Origin: Virgibacillus subterraneus
Lineage (GTDB): Bacteria; Bacillota; Bacilli; Bacillales; Amphibacillaceae
NCBI RefSeq assembly: GCF_900110695.1
Contig: NZ_FOEH01000001.1
Span: forward strand, 124,001 to 188,000
Direction: 5' to 3'
Length of the DNA: 64,000 bases
The position numbers were made by a program, and so were the translations under genes. The notes under the pieces were generated by a model, which had not been told where the DNA came from, did not search any database, and was given only the letters and a program-made list of their open reading frames with translations. How positions within the stretch are numbered: the stretch's first letter is position 1; each line of letters opens with the position of its first letter. Of this stretch, positions 55,001 through 62,944 are shown piece by piece.

Positions 55001-57355
55001 AGAAGTATCTTTGATGAAGCACATAAATTGGGAGAATGGGTAGCTAATTATGATGAATTACTAGATCAAAGGTTATTAAAGAACCAGGGTATTAATGTTA
55101 TAAAATATCAACATAACCAATCAAACGGACCTAATTTAGTAGTGTCTACAAAATCAAAATTAAATTTACTTCAAATTTTAGTGAAAAGAAGGTTGAGTAA
55201 CCTTAACCTCGGGTTAACGGATGAACAACTGTTTGAATTATCTGAAATTTTTGTTGAAGAAGCAAACGATTTATCGGGTGATATTGTTTTAAGAGCCGCA
55301 AAGCAAGGTAAATTTGCAAGTGAGTTACTAGGTGTAGTATTTAGCAAACTTTTGATTAAGTCTGAACTTGGAGAGCCTCAATCTGTGGGGTGGTTCTTCT
55401 TAGATGATTATGCTTCTTGGCTTGGTAAGAAAGAGGAGCAAATAGCTGATATATTAGCCCTGTATCCTAAAGAAGAAAACGGAAAACATTATTTGCAAGT
55501 TATAATAACAGAATGCAAGTACGTTGATATAAAAGGGCTAGCTAACGCTAAAAAGACTTCAAAAAAACAGTTAAGCGATACAGTTATGAGAATACACAGT
55601 GCTTTATTTGGCAGTCCTAGTAGGTTAGATAAAGATCTCTGGCTAGCAAGAATTAGTGATATGTTAGTGGAAGGTGTGGAGTTTTCCCAAGATGCTAGTC
55701 TTTCGTTAGAACAATGGAGGGAAGGTATCAGAAGTGGGGATATTCCAATTGATTTAAGGGGTTATTCACATGTGTTTGTATCGGGGTCTACAGATGATAG
55801 TAATATAGATTGCGAGCAATTGCAGCTTAGTAATTTAGAAAATTGCTATCAGGAGGTATATAATAGAGAAAAGGTTAGAGCGTTAACTTTAGCAATATAT
55901 AAACAAGAGCAACTGATTGATATTCGGGGCGAAATTGGTGATGAAAGACCTTGGGAAAGTCTTGAGGCAATTACTCCAAGTAATGAAATAAGTATTGAGA
56001 GTAAGACATTAAAAAATGCTAATCGTACTAGTTCGACAGAAGATAGTGAAAAAAAGTCAAAAGAAAATGGAAATGAAAAATCATTTGATTCAAACGAACA
56101 GGATGAGATAAACTCTGAGTCAGAAATTGATAAGGAAAATCAAAGTGGGAATGACGAACAAGGTCATTCTACCTTTTGGGGGGGTTCTTTACTTAAACAA
56201 TGGATAGAAAATAAGGAAATTACTTACACAATGAATGAAGAATCAGATCAGTGGTTAAAAGAAGCTGTGAGGAAATTAAAAAGTGCTCTCATGTCATATA
56301 ACTTACAGGCAAAAGTACTAGGATCTAGATTAACACCGAATTCAGCAATAATACAGTTAAAGGGTTCAGATAATTTAAAGGTTGAGGATATTGAAAGAAA
56401 AAGATCTCAATTATTAACTACGCATGCTTTAGAAGTTTTAAATGTGATGGCCCATCCTGGTGAAGTTGTTGTATTTATTGCAAGGCCGGAACGACAAGTT
56501 ATATATTTGAGAGATTTATGGAATAGACGTAAGGTCGAACAAGTCATGCCTGGTATGAATATGAATTTCCTTATTGGTGTTAAAGAAGTGGATGGAGATT
56601 TACTGTATTTAAACTTAGGTGGGGGATTTGAAGGTTTACAACAACATGCGCCACATACCCTTATTGCTGGTGCCACTGGAAGTGGTAAATCTATATTGTT
56701 ACAAAACTTAATTCTTGACATTTGTGCAACAAATTCGCAAGAAATGGCGCAAGTATATTTAATAGATCCAAAATTTGGGGTTGATTATCAGAGTTTAGAA
56801 GGTTTACCTCACTTATTAGAGGGGATAATTATCAATCAAGATAAGGCAACCTCTGTCTTAGAATCATTAGTTGCAAAAATGGAAGAGCGCTACCTTATCT
56901 TTAGAGATAATAAAGTTCCAAATATTAAAGAGTATAATAAAAAAGCCCCAGAAGGTAAGAAAATGCCTTTAATCTTTTTGATTCATGATGAGTTTGCTGA
57001 TTGGATGTTAGTAGATGAATATAAAAAAACTGTCTCGGCTACTGTTCAGAGGTTAGGAGTAAAGGCAAGGGCTGCTGGTATTCATTTGATATTTGCTGCA
57101 CAAAGGCCAGACAAAGATGCTTTACCAGTACAACTGCGAGATAACCTGGGTAATAGGTTAATTCTGAGAGTTGAAAGTACTGGTACTTCGGAAATAGCGT
57201 TAGGCGAAAAAGGTGCAGAGAGGTTATTAAATAACGGTCATTTAGCAGCGAGGCTATCAGGAGAGTCCAATTTAATCCATGCTCAGGTACCATTTTTATC
57301 AAATGGAGATTCTATTGAAGTAGTAGATGCCATAAAAGAAGATGAGGACAACTAA
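52052..57355 (+). CDS. sspH: SspH-like giant HerA/FtsK-type ATPase (restriction module)
   Basis: 1767 residues. The C-terminal ~300 residues form a HerA/FtsK ATPase: Walker A GATGSGKS at 1540-1547, Walker B LIFLIHDEFADWM with D1646/E1647, then an FAAQRPDKDALP sensor-like segment and an FtsK-like ending. Residues 1-1400 are unassigned, with an acidic Ser/Glu/Asn-rich linker at about 1330-1375. The build matches DptH/SspH, proteins proposed to move on and damage unmodified DNA. Terminator follows. No nuclease motif is visible by eye; it may sit in the large N-terminal part. Confidence 0.74.
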   Translation: MNEIDLIGKVATEYIRANLNIDGDSEGIARFLLDRLTGKQVARICEIILKDVELSSYIEIKVPSKLVEEYDLPESITTDEKTTYWRNAFIDKPAIILANTNDDQGQSLRDITTIGAKDLKGSPEFWVNIASTGLALTEEQRKYWGQAINGLQTISDFSLERFSLYVVEVRNKILQDSVPLISALGWALPSLRIPRDSALFEAIPDKFLGHKKRWADLYQSAIAKRSCYIYKQSPNREIIENEDLHSSYNKVKEDIPEHIRPVIESFIQAKPGWTREAEALTSFEWERDNIYVFFSGIRTKKVDLGTQTLEHLEDEYSDTLIDDDRDYLKTLSKRTASEPSEEDIEFYEAHRQELDSNRPLKSKWDKFVYGKPIECEDFIIGLLDAVERLFSQSENTVSKKKIRIRTQKRNSKSSWLDLNAKIGLFFSTKYKGLERLTHPNIIWDVHWLFKYEELLEDVKNKPKYKKNNSVSRNATQIKFYVELEYDDESNPSHQVQVIWKGDPNKIGLELRNDLERIEKNAFPLCRVSRNPISKKGKLQGISLNDVGTLHAVYRQNRGSLVGVYNSSNDIGKEFISSLKEARNEERLSQDGFDEINRAWEKFSRLYKESIKDFLQYGLSSETIILQCNAYDDLLNVLNLYASSDINRVELWQPILNIGNVQVDRSQPMSIIAPWHPMRFASIAVKAIQFEAIVRFILESEEVDFGDSKLYFSDLKRDFMEPYYPEVSYGYKGKEPELLSITDNVNEYSLMEMPIRKFDEQETNEDPKEASTKVSNLVQKYIELQPHESTNLGVVLYNCDSTRLPKAIVDSLSSLRDKNDDIRCQVVLRHRNMNKLSELYTKMVENSDADSDTFVASEVSRDFMARLRIGVMADTAPVNDINGEKPSDIVFLQEVISREAKFVWSAVNKGATQELLKHFPPRWSRRRPAVKDELKSTSYLVCPSQPSVGWSYLNALRGVCEGVENEQDTYYLPSRQISFQNEDTRSIFDEAHKLGEWVANYDELLDQRLLKNQGINVIKYQHNQSNGPNLVVSTKSKLNLLQILVKRRLSNLNLGLTDEQLFELSEIFVEEANDLSGDIVLRAAKQGKFASELLGVVFSKLLIKSELGEPQSVGWFFLDDYASWLGKKEEQIADILALYPKEENGKHYLQVIITECKYVDIKGLANAKKTSKKQLSDTVMRIHSALFGSPSRLDKDLWLARISDMLVEGVEFSQDASLSLEQWREGIRSGDIPIDLRGYSHVFVSGSTDDSNIDCEQLQLSNLENCYQEVYNREKVRALTLAIYKQEQLIDIRGEIGDERPWESLEAITPSNEISIESKTLKNANRTSSTEDSEKKSKENGNEKSFDSNEQDEINSESEIDKENQSGNDEQGHSTFWGGSLLKQWIENKEITYTMNEESDQWLKEAVRKLKSALMSYNLQAKVLGSRLTPNSAIIQLKGSDNLKVEDIERKRSQLLTTHALEVLNVMAHPGEVVVFIARPERQVIYLRDLWNRRKVEQVMPGMNMNFLIGVKEVDGDLLYLNLGGGFEGLQQHAPHTLIAGATGSGKSILLQNLILDICATNSQEMAQVYLIDPKFGVDYQSLEGLPHLLEGIIINQDKATSVLESLVAKMEERYLIFRDNKVPNIKEYNKKAPEGKKMPLIFLIHDEFADWMLVDEYKKTVSATVQRLGVKARAAGIHLIFAAQRPDKDALPVQLRDNLGNRLILRVESTGTSEIALGEKGAERLLNNGHLAARLSGESNLIHAQVPFLSNGDSIEVVDAIKEDEDN

Positions 57356-57370
57356 TAGTTGTTTAAACAT

Positions 57371-57406
57371 AAGAAGTCACTATACCGTTGAAGTGGCTTC
57401 TTTTTA
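57371..57406 (+). terminator. terminator after sspFGH
   Basis: AAGAAGTCACT pairs with AGTGGCTTCTT (one G-T), followed by TTT. It separates sspH from the GHKL/receiver cassette. Confidence 0.8.
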
Positions 57407-57547
57407 TTAAAGAGGTTGATAAGTTCTAATGTTTAAGTGTTTATTTACGATATAGGTTGTTGTGAACAGGATGCGAAAAGATAGAATATATCAGTCATTA
57501 GAAGTGTATATACACATAACTTTGATGGGTTATATGCTAAGGCTCGG

Positions 57548-57784
57548 TTGAATTTTATTGTTAAAAAACTTACGAAAAAAATCCTCGGATTAGTGTTAGC
57601 GAATTTGCTGAACCTTTGTTTAGATGCTCAGTGGGAAGATGCAACCGAAGAAGATTATAATAATATAAGAAAAATAAATGCTAAATTGTACATGAGGAAA
57701 GAACAACTAGACGCAGTTTTTAAGAAATATCACAAAAAGTATAATCATCTGAAGGGGTTTAGCTACATTAGTAGAAAGGCTTAA
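57548..57784 (+). CDS. weak small frame (78 aa), possible gene remnant
   Basis: TTG start with no good RBS; a basic protein with a hydrophobic N terminus (VKKLTKKILGLVLANLLN) and charged tail ending HLKGFSYISRKA. No family recognised. The 57407-57885 gap holds nothing else. It may be the tail of a lost gene rather than a working one. Confidence 0.3.
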   Translation: MNFIVKKLTKKILGLVLANLLNLCLDAQWEDATEEDYNNIRKINAKLYMRKEQLDAVFKKYHKKYNHLKGFSYISRKA

Positions 57785-57885
57785 ATACAATTCCATTTTA
57801 ATATAATCGCTTAGATATACATGGTCATTAATGTGTATTAATAGTAGAGAGTAAAAAATATATAACTTTTATGAGGTGATACTTA

Positions 57886-59991
57886 GTGGCACAGTTTAGG
57901 CCGATGGCAAGGATAATTTCTCATCTTGGAGAAAGATTAATTAGTAGTACTAAAGTTGCTTTACTAGAGTTGGTTAAGAACTCCTATGACGCTAAGTCTG
58001 AATTTGTTGAAATCACAATCAATCAAAAAGAAAAACAAATTGTCATATACGATGAAGGGCATGGAATGGATAATAAGACAATTGAAAACTTTTGGCTTGT
58101 GGTAGGTACAAACAACAGACTTGAAAATAAAGGAGTTGTTAATAATAATGAGGATATTCCACTTGGTGAGAAAGGTTTGGGGCGTTTCTCTACAATGAAA
58201 CTTGGTAATAAGTTACTTTTACAAACAACAACTAAGGAATCTAATGTTGTATGGAACTTAGAAGTTGACTGGGATAAGTTTGGGTATAAGTCAGATTTGT
58301 ATCTTGATGAAATAGATAATAGTTTATATGACACACCTAAAACAGAAAATAGATCTTTTACCAAAATAGTTATTACTGATATTAAAGACTTTATCGGAGA
58401 GGAATGGAGTAAACTAGAAGTAGAAAAATTTATATCTAATACCGTTGCCAAGTATATTAATCCTTTTAATGACTTACCTCGGAAATTTAAGATCAAAGTA
58501 TGGTTTATTGATCAATATAATAAAAAAAGTTTTATTAAGTTAGGTCAATCTGAAAAAGAATTGTTAGAGCAAGCACATCATGAAATTAAAGGTGAATATA
58601 TACCAGGTCAGATCAATTATCTATTTAAAGTAAAAAGAAATGGAATTATAGTAGACCAGGGAGAAGATAACATCCTGTTAGATTCTAAGCTGCATGACCT
58701 TGATTCTTTGGCGGAAGGTTTTGTAGGTAAGTTTAAATTTCACTTTTATATTTTTAATAGAAGAAGACTGAAAGAGCTTACCGGTTTTGAAAATACTAGA
58801 GTTATAAGAGAGATTTTAGATAGATACACTGGTGGACCGATGATATTTCGGGATGGATTTAGAATATTCCCTTATGGTGATCCTGGAGATGATTGGTTAG
58901 AATTAAATAAAGAAAAATATCGGAAAGGGAAGGCGAGTATTATAGGAGAGCAAACTACTGGATATATAGCTTTAAATTCGAATAAGTCCCCTTATCTAGT
59001 TGACCAAACAAACCGTGAAGGTCTAGTTAGAAATCGCTCATTTGATAACTTTTCTTATATTGTTAAGAGTATTTTTAACAAATTGCTTGATATAGTTGAA
59101 ATAAATGAACCAAAAGAAACATCAAATAATATAACTAATACAGCAAAAAAGTCTGCAACTAATATTGAAAAAACTATTCTTAGAATTTCTAGTAGTAGAG
59201 AAATTGTTGATAAGGATTTAAAAAATATTATTAAGGAATCAAAATTAATTAATAAAGGGATTAGTGAGTTAAAAAGAAGAGAGAAGGCTCTAATAGAAAC
59301 ATCTAGTGTCGGAATGACTTCTATGCAGATTGCTCATGAAATTCATAACTTTGTGCAAAAAATACTTTCAATTCTTCATGATTTAAAAACACAACTTCCT
59401 AATGAATATTTAAATAAAATAGACATCTTAGAATTAAATATAAAGTCGCTTAAAGCAATGATTTCTCAAATAGATGAACAAGCATCAACCTTAAGAAGGG
59501 CTAAATCTAAATTGGACCTTGTTAAGCAGATAAAACAAATAGTAAATACGTCAAAATCCTTATTAAATAACTATAAAAATATCCCCTTAGAGGTTGAAGT
59601 GATTTCAGAAGTTGAGAGTTTAGATATTAAAGTCAACAAAGGGTTACTAATACAATTATTTGATAATTTGTTAATAAATTCGTTTTATTGGGTAAACTCA
59701 CTAGGAACATTGGACAACACCAATAAAGGTATAATTAGAATTGAAATAAAAAAAGATGGCCATGTTATTTTTTATGACAATGGAACTGGAATTTCTTTAA
59801 TAGATTCGGAGTCTATATTTGAACCATTTTTTTCACGAAGAAAGGATGGTAAAGGTTTAGGTTTATTTATATGTAGAGAGATTGCTGCTTACCATAAAAT
59901 AAAGTTAGATTTGCTTGAAAATAAGAACTCAAAAGGTAGACTATACTGTTTTAGTTTAGACTTTTCAGAAGTTATTATAGGGGGAGAATAG
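57886..59991 (+). CDS. dual-GHKL protein: MutL/MORC-like ATPase fused to histidine-kinase-like module
   Basis: 701 residues with two ATP-binding GHKL modules. N-terminal module: E28/N32/D35 in ELVKNSYDA, DEGHG at 56-60, GEKGLGR at 94-100, as in Hsp90/MutL/MORC ATPases. C-terminal module: H-box AHEIHNF with H484 as candidate phospho-His, N-box NLLINS near 594-599, DNGTG at 631-635, FEPFFS near 645 and GKGLGL at 655-660. A helical coiled linker (about 420-480) joins them. No membrane segment, so it acts in the cytosol. GTG start after GAGGTG; the stop is 1 nt before the next gene's start, so it pairs with a receiver-type protein. Confidence 0.85.
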   Translation: MAQFRPMARIISHLGERLISSTKVALLELVKNSYDAKSEFVEITINQKEKQIVIYDEGHGMDNKTIENFWLVVGTNNRLENKGVVNNNEDIPLGEKGLGRFSTMKLGNKLLLQTTTKESNVVWNLEVDWDKFGYKSDLYLDEIDNSLYDTPKTENRSFTKIVITDIKDFIGEEWSKLEVEKFISNTVAKYINPFNDLPRKFKIKVWFIDQYNKKSFIKLGQSEKELLEQAHHEIKGEYIPGQINYLFKVKRNGIIVDQGEDNILLDSKLHDLDSLAEGFVGKFKFHFYIFNRRRLKELTGFENTRVIREILDRYTGGPMIFRDGFRIFPYGDPGDDWLELNKEKYRKGKASIIGEQTTGYIALNSNKSPYLVDQTNREGLVRNRSFDNFSYIVKSIFNKLLDIVEINEPKETSNNITNTAKKSATNIEKTILRISSSREIVDKDLKNIIKESKLINKGISELKRREKALIETSSVGMTSMQIAHEIHNFVQKILSILHDLKTQLPNEYLNKIDILELNIKSLKAMISQIDEQASTLRRAKSKLDLVKQIKQIVNTSKSLLNNYKNIPLEVEVISEVESLDIKVNKGLLIQLFDNLLINSFYWVNSLGTLDNTNKGIIRIEIKKDGHVIFYDNGTGISLIDSESIFEPFFSRRKDGKGLGLFICREIAAYHKIKLDLLENKNSKGRLYCFSLDFSEVIIGGE

Positions 59992-59992
59992 A

Positions 59993-61975
59993 TTGAAAGC
60001 AGTTAATAAATTGCTAGCGGACCTAAATATTTCAAGAATTCTTTTTGTTGATGATCAATTAGAGCTAAGTGATGATGATAAATTAACTCAGATGAGAATT
60101 TATTTAAGTAAAGAAAAGGAAAACCATGAGTTGAGGGATTTAGTGAAAAAAGAGCTATGTGAAGTAGAAGTTGAGATGATTTTTGAACAAGAAGATTTTT
60201 CTTTTCTGCAAGAAGAACCAGATAAAAGAGAGATTATCTTTAATATTATGAATGAAATTGAACCTGAGTTATTAGAAGGCCCTGCAAAACATATAGAAAA
60301 AAAACTTACACAATATTTTGGTAGTGATGATATAATTATTGAAACCGCTTTGATCCCAAACGAAAAGAATTTTGACGAATTCGATTTAATAATTATGGAT
60401 TACAATTATAAAAATGGTAATTTTACTGCTTTAGAGGTATTAGGAGATCAAACACTAAATAATAAATTAACATATATAATCTTCATTAGCTCTCACGAAG
60501 TGTTTGAGTATGAAGAAAAATCTTACAATATGACAGACTCTGAAAACAAACAGGATTTGTTTAGGAAATATATGAGTAATAACATCCTTGAATTTAAGGC
60601 ACTTTTAAATTTTATTAGTAAGAATGAAGTTGATAGTAAAGATAGGTTTTTTGCTTCTTTATATGAGACTCTACTTGAATTGGAGTCTGGAAAATTAATG
60701 TTTGAATCATTGTTCTCCATGAAAAACTTATTGGATAAGGGAGTCAATGAGGCTTTTAGAAAGCTTCTATTAACTAATAGTAAAACATTGAAAGCACTAA
60801 TAACAGAAAAACTAGAAAGTGAGGGAGTCTCTGAGACCTCTTATCTAATTGATTTTAGTTTATCTTTAGTAAAAAATCTAATAACTGATAGTGTTTCTGA
60901 AATGGAAGAGATTCATGAAAACTTAATAAACATTCAAGGATGGTCTTGTGAGATATTTGATTTTGAAACTGATAATCATTTGAGAGATTTAAGAAGAATA
61001 GAGTTACTAGATGAAAATGTAAATATGAGAAATGATCCAATAGACTTTGGTGATATATATAATATTAACATTGATGGTAAAACACTACGAGGAATTCTTA
61101 TATCACAGTCATGCGATTTAATAGTAAGAGAAATTAATGGTACTTCTAAGCGTAATGCGGAAGTAGCTTCAATAGTACTAGAGACATCTAATTCGACAGG
61201 TAAGGGCTGTATAAATTTAAGGTTAGGGACAGAAGAAATAGTATTCGATGTAAGGAGACATATAACAGTACCAACTTGGGTTCTAGACTTTACTAGCTTA
61301 GATGCCCAGGAAGGCACATCAAGATTTGAATTAAATAAGAGTAATGATAGGGAGTTTACATGGGGGAATTTTTTCCACAAATATATTAATAACTTAATTA
61401 CTAATAAATCTGAGGAATTTAAAGGGTTAGCTAATGGAGAACATATTAAATGGTCAAAAGGAATTGCTTATACAATTAAGAAAGACGGGGATATAATAGA
61501 TTTTCAGACTTCTAGAGTTGGAAGGTTAGACCACCTCCAAACCTTATCTATCCTTAAAGCTAAAACTGAACTTGAGACTCGTATTCCATTATCTTTAGAC
61601 CTATCAAATGAAGAAATAAAATACTCTCTTCTTGAAGCCCGATTAAATAACGAAGAAACTGACTTGGAGTTTTATTTCAATGAAAAAGATAAGGTTGTTT
61701 TGGCTAGTGCAGAACATATAATTGATGTTATCCAAGCAGAGGGGTTCCAGGTAAAACAGGAAGTTAGAGAGGAGATAATCTCTAAGGTGTTGACAGAACA
61801 TACTGAGAGTATAAAAGTAACTGAACAGTTTGGAAAAAGAATGCTTATTATTAATGAGAATACTGCAAAAACATTTTTTGAAGGTGGGATAGTCATACAG
61901 ACGAGTAAGAAAAATAAGTCTGTTAACGTAATCTGTCGTCATAAAAAAGTAACTGAACAAAAGCAGTTTGCGTAA
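59993..61975 (+). CDS. interrupted receiver-domain protein with unknown C-terminal effector
   Basis: 660 residues. N-terminal receiver fold: ILFVDDQ with D20/D21, then an ~80-residue helical insertion before FDLIIMDYN with D135 as candidate phosphoacceptor, and FISSHE (S165) in the conserved Ser/Thr place. The rest is unknown: helical to about 330, then a beta-rich domain with GILISQSCDLI (C374, D375), followed by a further C-terminal region to 660. TTG start after GGGGGAG, one base after the previous stop, so obligately paired with the dual-GHKL protein. No helix-turn-helix, so it is not an ordinary transcription factor. Confidence 0.78.
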   Translation: MKAVNKLLADLNISRILFVDDQLELSDDDKLTQMRIYLSKEKENHELRDLVKKELCEVEVEMIFEQEDFSFLQEEPDKREIIFNIMNEIEPELLEGPAKHIEKKLTQYFGSDDIIIETALIPNEKNFDEFDLIIMDYNYKNGNFTALEVLGDQTLNNKLTYIIFISSHEVFEYEEKSYNMTDSENKQDLFRKYMSNNILEFKALLNFISKNEVDSKDRFFASLYETLLELESGKLMFESLFSMKNLLDKGVNEAFRKLLLTNSKTLKALITEKLESEGVSETSYLIDFSLSLVKNLITDSVSEMEEIHENLINIQGWSCEIFDFETDNHLRDLRRIELLDENVNMRNDPIDFGDIYNINIDGKTLRGILISQSCDLIVREINGTSKRNAEVASIVLETSNSTGKGCINLRLGTEEIVFDVRRHITVPTWVLDFTSLDAQEGTSRFELNKSNDREFTWGNFFHKYINNLITNKSEEFKGLANGEHIKWSKGIAYTIKKDGDIIDFQTSRVGRLDHLQTLSILKAKTELETRIPLSLDLSNEEIKYSLLEARLNNEETDLEFYFNEKDKVVLASAEHIIDVIQAEGFQVKQEVREEIISKVLTEHTESIKVTEQFGKRMLIINENTAKTFFEGGIVIQTSKKNKSVNVICRHKKVTEQKQFA

Positions 61976-62047
61976 ACTTAATAAAGGGTGAAATCCTTTC
62001 TTTTGTTTTAAGTTAATAGTTATGGATAATAATCCGAATTTATAATA

Positions 62048-62083
62048 AAGGCATTGGAACACGAATCCAATGCCTTATTTTTG
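62048..62083 (+). terminator. terminator at the right end of the element
   Basis: AAGGCATTGGA pairs with TCCAATGCCTT, followed by ATTTTTG. The T-run overlaps the right inverted repeat of the element. Confidence 0.88.
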
Positions 62084-62102
62084 CCTCTTAAATAATAACG
62101 GT

Positions 62103-62120
62103 GAACCGTATCACAAATAG
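62103..62120 (+). other. attR core of the rlmH-inserted element
   Basis: GAACCGTATCACAAATAG, 16 of 18 identical to the rlmH end at 31305-31322 and encoding the same EPYHK-stop ending. Confidence 0.85.
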
Positions 62121-62147
62121 TGTTAAAACAGAGAGTAGAAATCGAGA

Positions 62148-62216
62148 AAGCATGGGGACGGACAGAGCTTTTGCTTGATATTACCTAATGGAAGCGGTCG
62201 AACCGTCCCTGTGCTT
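62148..62216. repeat. REP-like palindromic unit, copy C (outside the element)
   Basis: AAGCATGGGGACGG pairs with CCGTCCCTGTGCTT over 12 of 14 bases. It is related to the units at 35867-35983 and 37061-37086 inside the element. The 61976-62374 gap contains this, the terminator and attR. Confidence 0.65.
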
Positions 62217-62374
62217 CTTCAAATTTCATACCCAGTTTATCATCCATCTTAGAAGCTATAAAGAAAAATAATTTTGAGAAAGCTGGAGAAAGATTATCTC
62301 GAACAATATGGATTACATTAGATTAAAAAATAAGTTATATTAATCTTAAATAGTTTAACTCCCAAAATGAAAGG

Positions 62375-62782
62375 ATGATTGATATTAATAAGGAAAAGCA
62401 GAGTAAAGGGGCCGTTTCTTTTAAAGAGCAAGCGGTATCATTTCTAAAGCTTGTAGCATCGGGGAATGTAGATGAAGCATATCGGAGATACATAGGTTCA
62501 GAATTCCACCATCATAATGCCTTTTTCCAGGGAGATGCAGATTCGCTCAAACTAGCAATGAAAGAGGATGCAACTGAGAATCCCAACAAGATATTTAAGA
62601 TCAAGCATGCTATTGAAGAGGGAGAGATGGTTGCGGTTCACTCCCATGTGAAACAGAATCCTGAAGACCTTGGAGCAGCTGTTGTTCATATTTTCCGTTT
62701 CCATGATGGTCATATTGTTGAATTATGGGATTTAGGTCAACCCATACCAGAGAGTCCTCCTAACAACAATGGGATGTTTTAA
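62375..62782 (+). CDS. SnoaL-like / NTF2-fold protein
   Basis: 135 residues in the SnoaL-like pattern: helix FKEQAVSFLKLVASGNVDEAYRRYI, EFHHHN as a His-rich pocket, then strands ending VVHIFRFHDGHIVELWDLGQPIP. The fold is used by hydrolases, isomerases and binding proteins; the substrate is unknown. The ATG sits directly after GAAAGG; a better-spaced non-ATG start a few codons downstream is possible. First intact backbone gene beyond the element. Confidence 0.85.
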   Translation: MIDINKEKQSKGAVSFKEQAVSFLKLVASGNVDEAYRRYIGSEFHHHNAFFQGDADSLKLAMKEDATENPNKIFKIKHAIEEGEMVAVHSHVKQNPEDLGAAVVHIFRFHDGHIVELWDLGQPIPESPPNNNGMF

Positions 62783-62944
62783 GGATCTATGAAAGAGAAC
62801 TACTCCATGTTAGGAAAATCAGAGAAGATAATCATTTTCCGCTTAATTATGAGATATAAATATTAGTATGAAAAAAATAAATATAACTCCCGTATCTTTT
62901 TTCCTTCTTTAATCGTTAAATAAGTAAAGAGAGGAGCTAAAGGA

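Larger units (their letters stand above)
31323..62120. mobile_element. SCC-like integrative element carrying sspBCD-FGH
   Basis: About 30.8 kb between the 18-bp cores at 31305-31322 and 62103-62120. An inverted AGAGGCAAAAA pair (31321-31331, and its complement at 62078-62088) lies close inside the ends. Cargo differs in style from the backbone: AT-rich, many short and broken genes, two serine recombinases, a DUF1643 gene. No conjugation or replication-relaxase genes were seen, so like SCC it seems to depend on another element for transfer. It carries no recognisable drug-resistance gene. Confidence 0.82.

Noticed and set aside
47730-57355. Canonical Dnd/Dpt double-strand phosphorothioation system
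   Set aside because: DndB, DndD and DndE were not seen, and the PP-loop protein is much shorter than DndC; gene order fits SspBCD-FGH better, though FGH resemble DptFGH.
61643-62062. 139-codon minus-strand frame
   Set aside because: It mostly overlaps the receiver-protein gene antisense and has no RBS or recognisable domain.
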